Origin: Caballeronia sp. TF1N1
GTDB taxonomy: Bacteria > Pseudomonadota > Gammaproteobacteria > Burkholderiales > Burkholderiaceae
Length of the DNA: 64,000 nt
Reading direction: 5' to 3'
NCBI RefSeq assembly: GCF_022878925.1
Contig: NZ_CP084626.1
Coordinates: 1-64,000, forward strand
In this document: piece by piece, positions 58,443 to 64,000 of the stretch
Layout: each line of letters starts with the position of its first letter
Numbering within the stretch: position 1 is the first letter of the stretch
The notes under the pieces: generated by a model
Told to the model about the DNA's origin: nothing
The model's database searches: none
What the model saw: only the letters and a program-made list of their open reading frames with translations
Made by a program: the position numbers and the translations under genes

Positions 58443-58478
58443 AAAAAGAACCGCCCAAGCCGGGGGAACGAGGGCGGT
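58441..58478 (-). terminator. Minus-strand intrinsic terminator behind regA
   Basis: ACCGCCC (58450-58456) pairs with GGGCGGT (58472-58478). Only the minus strand has a T-run after it (TTCTTTTTTT), so it is built to stop transcripts coming from the 58479-58926 spacer, where no gene is seen. Confidence 0.65.
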
Positions 58479-58926
58479 AATCGGAGAGTTACAACGACTA
58501 CGTGCATATACAGGGGAATACGCACAGGGAAAGAATACGTCGACTCGTTGCGGCCAAATATACGATTATTCCGAATCTAGGAAGACTCCTAGAAAGCTGC
58601 GATTCAGCAGGAACTTGAAGGCGGCGAGCATCCTCGGCGCAGCACTGAACGACAGCGAGCGCGCACGCGCAACGCAAGCGTCCAGCGCTTGCATGACAAC
58701 GCCAGTTTTCGTCCGCCTTTCGCCTCACATCTCATCCGCCGTATTCTCCGCATTCGATCTCAAGAAGGCCGCAACCCGCGCCGTAAAGCTCTCTGTGCGC
58801 GAACCTGAGTTCGCACCACGCCGTCCGTGGGCGTCGTCTGCGGGGCGTGGGACCAGACGGACCGGCGCGGAAAGCTCGACGCTCGAACGCCGGTCGATGA
58901 AGCGCTGGTCGACAGAGGAGACATCG
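58443..58926. other. 484-bp spacer between regA and the chemoreceptor gene
   Basis: No convincing gene is present. Besides the minus-strand terminator, there is a perfect repeat CTAGGA-AGAC-TCCTAG (58577-58592) and, on the minus strand, TATATT near 58560. The chemoreceptor ribosome binding site GAGGAG is at 58915-58920. I find no sigma28 promoter (TAAA-N15-GCCGATAA). Confidence 0.5.
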
Positions 58927-60486
58927 ATGAACTGGTTTGACCGCCTTTCCGTGTTTGGCAAGCTCGTGCTGTCATTCGCGGTGGTGATTGTATTTACCGC
59001 ATGCGTGGGCGTGACCGGCGTCGTATCGCTGGCGAAGATGAACAGCTTGATCGGCGAGATCGGCGCGAAACACATGGACGGCCTTTACTGGGTCGAGGAA
59101 GCCAACAAGCACAAGCTGAACACCGACCTCGCCGCCGCGAATCTCACCTTCGCCGACGATGCCGGCAAGGCGAAGCTCAAGGAGGGCATGACCGCCTCGC
59201 TCGCAAGCATGCATCAGGCGCTCGACAACCTGCGCCCCACGATGACGACGACGGATGGCCGCGCGCTCTACGACTCGGCGGCGCAGGCTATCGCCGGATG
59301 GGAAGACATCGTGCATATGCAGATCGGCACGAAACCCATGCCGACGGACGTCGATCAGATGGGTCTCATCGCCCGTGCGATCGATGCCAGCGAGAAAGCG
59401 CGCGCATCGCTCGAACGTCTCGCCGACTTCAAGCGTGAGCGCGCAACCGGCGCACGCAACAACGCGGCGTCCGAATACCAGACGATGCGCGTCGTGATGC
59501 TCGCACTCGTGCTCGGCGCGATGGCGGCCGGCGGCTTGCTCGCGGTCTTGATCGGCAGGCGGCTGTCGGCGCAGCTCGGCGGCGAGCCGGGCTATGCGGC
59601 GCAAATTGCGAACCGTATCGCGGAAGGCGATCTGACGGCGCGCGTGCAAACGCGTCCGGGCGACGACAGCAGCATGCTTCACAGCCTCGGCAACATGAGC
59701 GTGAAGCTGGCGGAGATCGTCGGCGGCATCCGGCATTCGAGCGAATCGATTCTGTTCGCATCGCGTGAAATCGCACAAGGCAACACCGACTTGTCGCAAC
59801 GCACGGAAGAGCAGGCGGCGTCGCTGGAAGAAACCGCGTCGAGCATGGAGCAGCTCACTGCGACCGTGCGTCAGAACGCCAGCAACGCCGATGAAGCCAG
59901 CGGCCTGGCGCGCGGCGCATCGGATGTCTCGACGCGCGGCAGCGAACTCGTCGGCGAAGTGGTGGACAACATGCGCGAACTCGCGGCGGGCTCGAAGCGA
60001 ATGACGGACATCATCGCGGTGATCGAAGGCATCGCGTTTCAGACTAATATCCTGGCGCTGAATGCCGCTGTCGAAGCGGCGCGCGCGGGCGAGGAAGGAC
60101 GCGGTTTCGCGGTCGTCGCCGGTGAAGTGCGTTCGCTTGCGCAACGCAGCGCGATGTCGGCGAAGGAGATCAAGGAACTGATCGAAGCGTCGACGGCGCG
60201 GGTGGACAGCGGCGCGGCGATCGCCGAGCGCGCGGGTTCGACCATGGCCGAAGTGACGGAAGCCGTGCAGCGCGTGACGGACATCATGGCGCAGATTTCG
60301 GCGGCCTCGCACGAGCAGAGCGCGGGCATCGAACAGGTGAATCGCGCGGTGGCGCAAATGGACCAGGTGACGCAGCAGAACGCGGCGTTGGTCGAGCAAG
60401 CGGCGGCCGCTGCGGGCGCGATGGCCGATCAGGCCGAGCAACTGAAGGGCGCGGTCGCGGTGTTCGAACTGGACGGGCGCGGGTAA
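58927..60486 (+). CDS. Methyl-accepting chemotaxis protein
   Basis: The 519-residue receptor has membrane segments near 10-32 and 190-212 with a periplasmic four-helix ligand domain between, then a HAMP region ([19 protein letters not shown]) and the signalling hairpin with [32 protein letters not shown] (location about 365-396), the conserved CheA/CheW contact tip. It ends without a NWETF-type CheR-binding tail, so it depends on other receptors for that. ATG 58927 has GAGGAGACATCG before it. No che genes are nearby, and the ligand is unknown. Confidence 0.93.
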   Translation: MNWFDRLSVFGKLVLSFAVVIVFTACVGVTGVVSLAKMNSLIGEIGAKHMDGLYWVEEANKHKLNTDLAAANLTFADDAGKAKLKEGMTASLASMHQALDNLRPTMTTTDGRALYDSAAQAIAGWEDIVHMQIGTKPMPTDVDQMGLIARAIDASEKARASLERLADFKRERATGARNNAASEYQTMRVVMLALVLGAMAAGGLLAVLIGRRLSAQLGGEPGYAAQIANRIAEGDLTARVQTRPGDDSSMLHSLGNMSVKLAEIVGGIRHSSESILFASREIAQGNTDLSQRTEEQAASLEETASSMEQLTATVRQNASNADEASGLARGASDVSTRGSELVGEVVDNMRELAAGSKRMTDIIAVIEGIAFQTNILALNAAVEAARAGEEGRGFAVVAGEVRSLAQRSAMSAKEIKELIEASTARVDSGAAIAERAGSTMAEVTEAVQRVTDIMAQISAASHEQSAGIEQVNRAVAQMDQVTQQNAALVEQAAAAAGAMADQAEQLKGAVAVFELDGRG

Positions 60487-60779
60487 TTCGGTTCGCGCTG
60501 GCCGCTTGCGATGGCGGCCAGCGTCGAATGTCGCCGACGGCGAGCAGCGGACGCGCTAGCGTTTCGGTGCTCATCGTGCGGTCGCGGTCGAGCGGGCCGC
60601 GCATGAATCTTGGCGCCAATGCACCTTTCGCAACGATGTGTACGAAGCGCTCATCGCCGCAAGCCTCCCGTAATATCACCTCGCTTGCCACCCTGCATCC
60701 CACTCCGTAAACTCGCGCCAGTTTCCAGAACACCCGCGCCGCACGAAACGGCGTCAATGTCGAGAAGGAGTTGTTTCCC

Positions 60780-62081
60780 ATGTCCAATCCCTATTTCCCG
60801 CGCTGGCCCGTCCAGCCGGATGCGCAAGGCGGCCGCGTCGTCGGCCCCGATGAGCGCCTGCCCTGGCCGCAGATGTTCGCCATGGGCATTCAGCACGTCG
60901 TCGCCATGTTCGGCTCGACCGTGCTCGCGCCGCTTCTCATGGGCTTCGATCCCAATCTGTGCATTTTCATGTCGGGCATCGGCACGCTGCTCTTCTTCGT
61001 GCTGGTCGGCGGACGCGTGCCTAGCTATCTCGGTTCGAGCTTCGCGTTCATCGGGCTCGTCATCGCGGTGACGGGCTACAGCGGCCACGGCCCGAACATG
61101 AACATTCCCGTTGCGCTCGGCGGCATCGTGGCGTGCGGCGTGGCTTACGCGATCATCGGTGCAATCGTCACGGCGGTCGGCACGAAGTGGATCGAAGCGC
61201 TGATGCCGCCCGTCGTCACCGGTGCGATTGTCTGCGTGATCGGACTGAATCTCGCGCCTATCGCCGTGAAAGGCGTGAGCGCCAGCAATTTCGATTCGTG
61301 GATGGCGCTCGTCACCGTGCTTTGCGTGGGCGGCGTGGCCGTGTTCGCGCACGGCATGGCGCAGCGCCTGTTGATTCTGATCGGGCTGGCGATTGCCTAC
61401 ATCATCTACGCGGTGCTGACCAATGGCATGAGCATGGGCAAACCGATCGACTTCTCGATCGTCGCGAACGCCGCATGGTTCGGCATGCCGCACTTCACCG
61501 CGCCCGTGTTCGAACCGCAGGCGATGACCCTGCTCGCGCCCATCGCGATCATTCTCGTCGCCGAGAACCTCGGCCACATCAAGGCGGTCGGCGCGATGAC
61601 GGGACAGAGTCTCGACCGTTACATCGGACGCGCGTTCATCGGCGACGGACTGGCGACCATCGTCTCCGGTTTCGCGGGCGGCACGGGCGTGACGACTTAT
61701 GCGGAGAACATCGGCGTGATGGCCGTCACGAAGATTTATTCGACACTCGTGTTCGCCATCGCGGCATTGTTCGCCATCGTGCTCGGCTTCTCGCCGAAGT
61801 TCGGCGCGGTCATTCAAACCATTCCGGGGCCGGTGCTCGGCGGCGTGTCGATCGTGGTGTTCGGGCTGATCGCGGTGACCGGCGCGCGCATCTGGGTCGT
61901 CAACAAGGTGGACTTCTCGGATAACCGCAATCTGATCGTCGCGGCCGTCACGCTCGTGCTCGGCGCGGGCGACTTCACGCTCAAACTCGGCGGTTTCGCG
62001 CTTGGCGGGATTGGCACCGCGACGTTCGGCGCGATCATTCTGTATGCGCTGCTGCGCCGGCGTGGGTCGGGCGTGGTTTGA
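60780..62081 (+). CDS. uraA: Uracil/xanthine permease, NCS2 family
   Basis: The 433-residue protein has about 14 membrane segments of the NCS2 nucleobase:proton symporters. GGTGVTTYAENIGVMAVTKIYS (about 301-322) and VAENLGHIKAVG are signatures; the second holds the Glu that contacts the base in UraA. The N-terminus with PQMFAMGIQHVVAMFGSTVLAPLL-like text is typical. ATG 60780 has AAGGAG nine bases upstream; a TTG at 60771 touches that site and is rejected. Uracil is the most probable substrate. The 293-bp spacer before it shows no gene. Confidence 0.9.
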   Translation: MSNPYFPRWPVQPDAQGGRVVGPDERLPWPQMFAMGIQHVVAMFGSTVLAPLLMGFDPNLCIFMSGIGTLLFFVLVGGRVPSYLGSSFAFIGLVIAVTGYSGHGPNMNIPVALGGIVACGVAYAIIGAIVTAVGTKWIEALMPPVVTGAIVCVIGLNLAPIAVKGVSASNFDSWMALVTVLCVGGVAVFAHGMAQRLLILIGLAIAYIIYAVLTNGMSMGKPIDFSIVANAAWFGMPHFTAPVFEPQAMTLLAPIAIILVAENLGHIKAVGAMTGQSLDRYIGRAFIGDGLATIVSGFAGGTGVTTYAENIGVMAVTKIYSTLVFAIAALFAIVLGFSPKFGAVIQTIPGPVLGGVSIVVFGLIAVTGARIWVVNKVDFSDNRNLIVAAVTLVLGAGDFTLKLGGFALGGIGTATFGAIILYALLRRRGSGVV

Positions 62082-62090
62082 TGACAAAGC

Positions 62091-62122
62091 GCCTGCGCGC
62101 CCGGTGGAACGCACGCGCAGGC
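62091..62122. terminator. Inverted repeat between convergent uraA and antiporter
   Basis: GCCTGCGCG (62091-62099) and CGCGCAGGC (62114-62122) form a perfect 9-bp stem. No T-run follows on either strand; the position between convergent genes suggests termination. Confidence 0.45.
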
Positions 62123-62136
62123 AAGAGAGCATGCTC

Positions 62137-63801
62137 TCAAGCCGACAACCCCCGCTTCCGATTCACCAGCGCGGTCTCCGCCAGATCGATCTCCCGGATG
62201 AGCTTGTTCAACGTCTCGTCGTTGATCGTCTGAGCGGCGCGCAACCTGAACAACTCGGCCCGCTCGGCGCGCATCGCGGCCATGCGCAGCCGTGTCTCGA
62301 CCATTTCGCTTCTCTTCGCGGCCACGCGTGGCGCTTCCTCATCGCCGAGGGATTCCAGCCTGCGCCGGTAAATGCCCATCACACGCGCGGATGAATCCGT
62401 GCAGCGCGCCGCCGCCGTTTCGTCCATCTGCTCGATGAGCGTCTCGTGCGTGTCGTCGATAGCGCGTATCGCCGCCTGCGCGATGCGCCGCCGCGCCATG
62501 CGCTCCTCCGCCGCGTAGGGCTTGTCGATGCGCGCGGTGCCGCGCAAGAGAATAGGCAAGCCGATGACCGCAATGATTAGCGACACCAGGATCACCGCCG
62601 ACGCGATGAAGATTGCCACGTCACGACCCGCGAGCGGCGTGCCGTTATCGAGCGTGACCGGCAGCGAGAGCACGCCCGCGAGTGTGACCGCGCCGCGCAC
62701 GCCGCCAATCGTGGTCATGGCGAGCGTGCGGAAACCGGGCGCCGCGCCAATGCCCTGTTTCGCGGCGTTGCGGCTCGCCACCCAGCGCAGGCAATACACC
62801 CACACGAAGCGCAACGCATACAACGCGACAACGGTCGCAAGCACATAGCCGATCAAAAGGCCCACTTGAGCGTCGCCATCGTGATGCGCTTCGATCAGCG
62901 CCTGCCCGATCACGTGCGGCAACTGCAGGCCGAGCAGAATGAACACCATTCCGTTGAAGACGAACTCGATCATCGCCCAGGTGCTCGTCATGCGGATACG
63001 CACCGCGCTCGGAATGCTGTCGCGCAGGCTCTGGATGTTCATCATCATCCCCGCCGATACCGCCGCCAGAATGCCCGAGCAACCCGCGCGCTCGGCGATC
63101 ACGTAGGCGGCGAACGGAATCAGCACGGTGAGAATGACGCCCGCCGCGGGGTCGTCGTCCTCGGAAAACTTGAGGATGCGCGCGGGTATCTCCGTGATCG
63201 CCCAACTGATCGCCGCGCCGATGGCGAGCCCGCCCGCCGCGATGATGAAGAAGCTGATGGTCGCGTCGCGCAGGGAGAACACGCCGGTGAGCGCCGCCGC
63301 GATGGCGAACTTCAGCGCGACGAGGCCGGACGCGTCGTTCATCAGCGCTTCGCCTTCGAGGATATGCATGAGGTTCGGCGGAATGCGATTGCGCCCGGCA
63401 ATGCCCGTCAGCGCGACGGCATCCGTCGGCGAAAGTACGGCCGCGAGCGCAAACGCGACGGGCAGCGGCATCTCGGGAATCATCGCGTGCAGGAAGTAGC
63501 CGAGCAGCCCGACCGTGATGAACACGAGGCCGAGCGCGAGCATGAGTATCGCGCGGCGCTGCATGTAGAGCTCGCGCTTCGGAATGCGCCAGCCATCCGC
63601 GAAAAGCAGCGGCGGAATGAACAGCAGCATGAAGAGTTCGGGATCGAACGTGACGTGAAGCCCGAAGCCGTGCCACGCCAGCACCGCGCCGATGGCGATC
63701 TGGATCAGCGGCAGTGGCAGCTTGACCGGAAGCAGGCTCAGTCCGAAGCCGGACAGCGCGACCACCATCAGAAGAATGAGTACGGTGAAGACGATTTCCA
63801 T
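62137..63801 (-). CDS. CPA1-type Na+/H+ antiporter
   Basis: The 554-residue protein has 12 or so membrane segments of the monovalent cation:proton antiporters. LSPTDAVALTGIAG and EGEALMNDASGLVALK (with the ND pair of electroneutral CPA1 exchangers) are present. The C-terminal 130 residues are cytoplasmic, charged and helical (ERMARRRIAQAAIRAIDDTHE). The frame extends to 63855, but ATG 63801 (MEIVFTVLILL) gives the normal short lead. No ribosome binding site is evident. It probably exports Na+ and helps pH balance. Confidence 0.9.
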   Translation of the reverse strand: MEIVFTVLILLMVVALSGFGLSLLPVKLPLPLIQIAIGAVLAWHGFGLHVTFDPELFMLLFIPPLLFADGWRIPKRELYMQRRAILMLALGLVFITVGLLGYFLHAMIPEMPLPVAFALAAVLSPTDAVALTGIAGRNRIPPNLMHILEGEALMNDASGLVALKFAIAAALTGVFSLRDATISFFIIAAGGLAIGAAISWAITEIPARILKFSEDDDPAAGVILTVLIPFAAYVIAERAGCSGILAAVSAGMMMNIQSLRDSIPSAVRIRMTSTWAMIEFVFNGMVFILLGLQLPHVIGQALIEAHHDGDAQVGLLIGYVLATVVALYALRFVWVYCLRWVASRNAAKQGIGAAPGFRTLAMTTIGGVRGAVTLAGVLSLPVTLDNGTPLAGRDVAIFIASAVILVSLIIAVIGLPILLRGTARIDKPYAAEERMARRRIAQAAIRAIDDTHETLIEQMDETAAARCTDSSARVMGIYRRRLESLGDEEAPRVAAKRSEMVETRLRMAAMRAERAELFRLRAAQTINDETLNKLIREIDLAETALVNRKRGLSA

Positions 63802-63898
63802 ATGTGCGGTACTGCACGACGCAAAGAGGCGAAAGCCCTTGATGCCGTCTAGCATTGCTCGGGCGACGCGAAAGTTTATCGCGTGAGCCGGTCAGGGT

Positions 63899-63938
63899 TG
63901 ATATACGGTGATATACGACGCTCGCACCGCGGCGGTGC
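63899..63938. repeat. Repeats upstream of the antiporter gene
   Basis: TGATATACG occurs at 63899-63907 and again at 63909-63917, a 10-bp period, followed by the perfect inverted repeat GCACCGC-G-GCGGTGC (63924-63938). They lie about 100-140 bp before the antiporter start and could be regulator sites. Confidence 0.4.
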
Positions 63939-64000
63939 GCATGCACGCGAAATCGCCTGATAGCGGTGCACATTCCACCTAAAACGCCGACAAATCCACA

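Overview
The window is about 64 kb of high-GC bacterial chromosome that starts inside dnaA and runs through dnaN and gyrB, so it lies next to the replication origin. The gene content points to a betaproteobacterium of the Burkholderiaceae (Burkholderia, Paraburkholderia or Caballeronia). Supporting signs are the rsmB-DUF4390-NtrY/NtrX cluster, a QueE with a CX14CX2C cluster loop, metXW next to ampG, GTP-type PEP carboxykinase, an MreBCD-PBP2-RodA cluster and a RegB/RegA redox pair. This is a recollection-based placement, not a computed one. I see no prophage, insertion sequence, integrase or CRISPR array. The window is mainly core chromosome with a few accessory pieces.

Layout. 1-4.9 kb: dnaA (5' end missing), dnaN, gyrB. 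5.1-8.9 kb: a zinc-ribbon protein with the RNA helicase DbpA, an MFS exporter and a DUF488 protein. 8.9-10.7 kb: a three-lipoprotein operon (CsgG-like, DUF4810, DUF799). 11-14.1 kb: tRNA-Lys(CUU), a hotdog thioesterase, a patatin, an OsmC protein and a 2-hydroxyacid dehydrogenase. 14.1-22.4 kb: pckG with a long structured leader, a LysR regulator, topB with a histone-H1-like tail, a thioredoxin-fold protein and dprA. 22.6-31.3 kb: def-fmt, a LysE exporter, htpX, then rsmB-DUF4390-sensor kinase-response regulator, overlapping or abutting.

31.3-37.5 kb: tRNA-Phe, a secreted glycosidase-like lipoprotein, a 1-kb AT-richer spacer, queC-queE-queD (queuosine/7-deazaguanine precursor synthesis), an HpcH/HpaI aldolase and a Sel1-repeat protein. 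37.5-44 kb: the cell-elongation cluster mreB-mreC-mreD-mrdA-rodA on the minus strand. 44.3-49.5 kb: gatCAB (Glu/Asp-tRNA amidotransferase), a PPK2-family kinase and exonuclease III. 49.5-53.7 kb: M48 peptidase, AmpG-like permease, metW and metX, the last preceded by what reads as a SAM-II riboswitch. 53.8-56.5 kb: a Phd/YefM-RelE/ParE type toxin-antitoxin pair, a HAD nucleotidase, argB and a small CWC-type Cys-rich protein. 56.5-64 kb: RegB/RegA, a chemoreceptor, a uracil permease and a CPA1 Na+/H+ antiporter.

The strongest non-coding signal is the metX leader (53510-53662). It holds a SAM-II aptamer with an extra hairpin inserted, followed by a 9-nt exact complement of the aptamer's conserved 3' strand placed just before the ribosome binding site. 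That suggests a two-state translational switch. Other points of interest are a C-A mismatch in the tRNA-Phe acceptor stem, a minus-strand terminator with no visible gene feeding it behind regA, an extended -10 promoter plus terminator pair spaced for a ~48-nt RNA upstream of queC, a sigma32-like promoter before htpX, and several perfect operator-like repeats.
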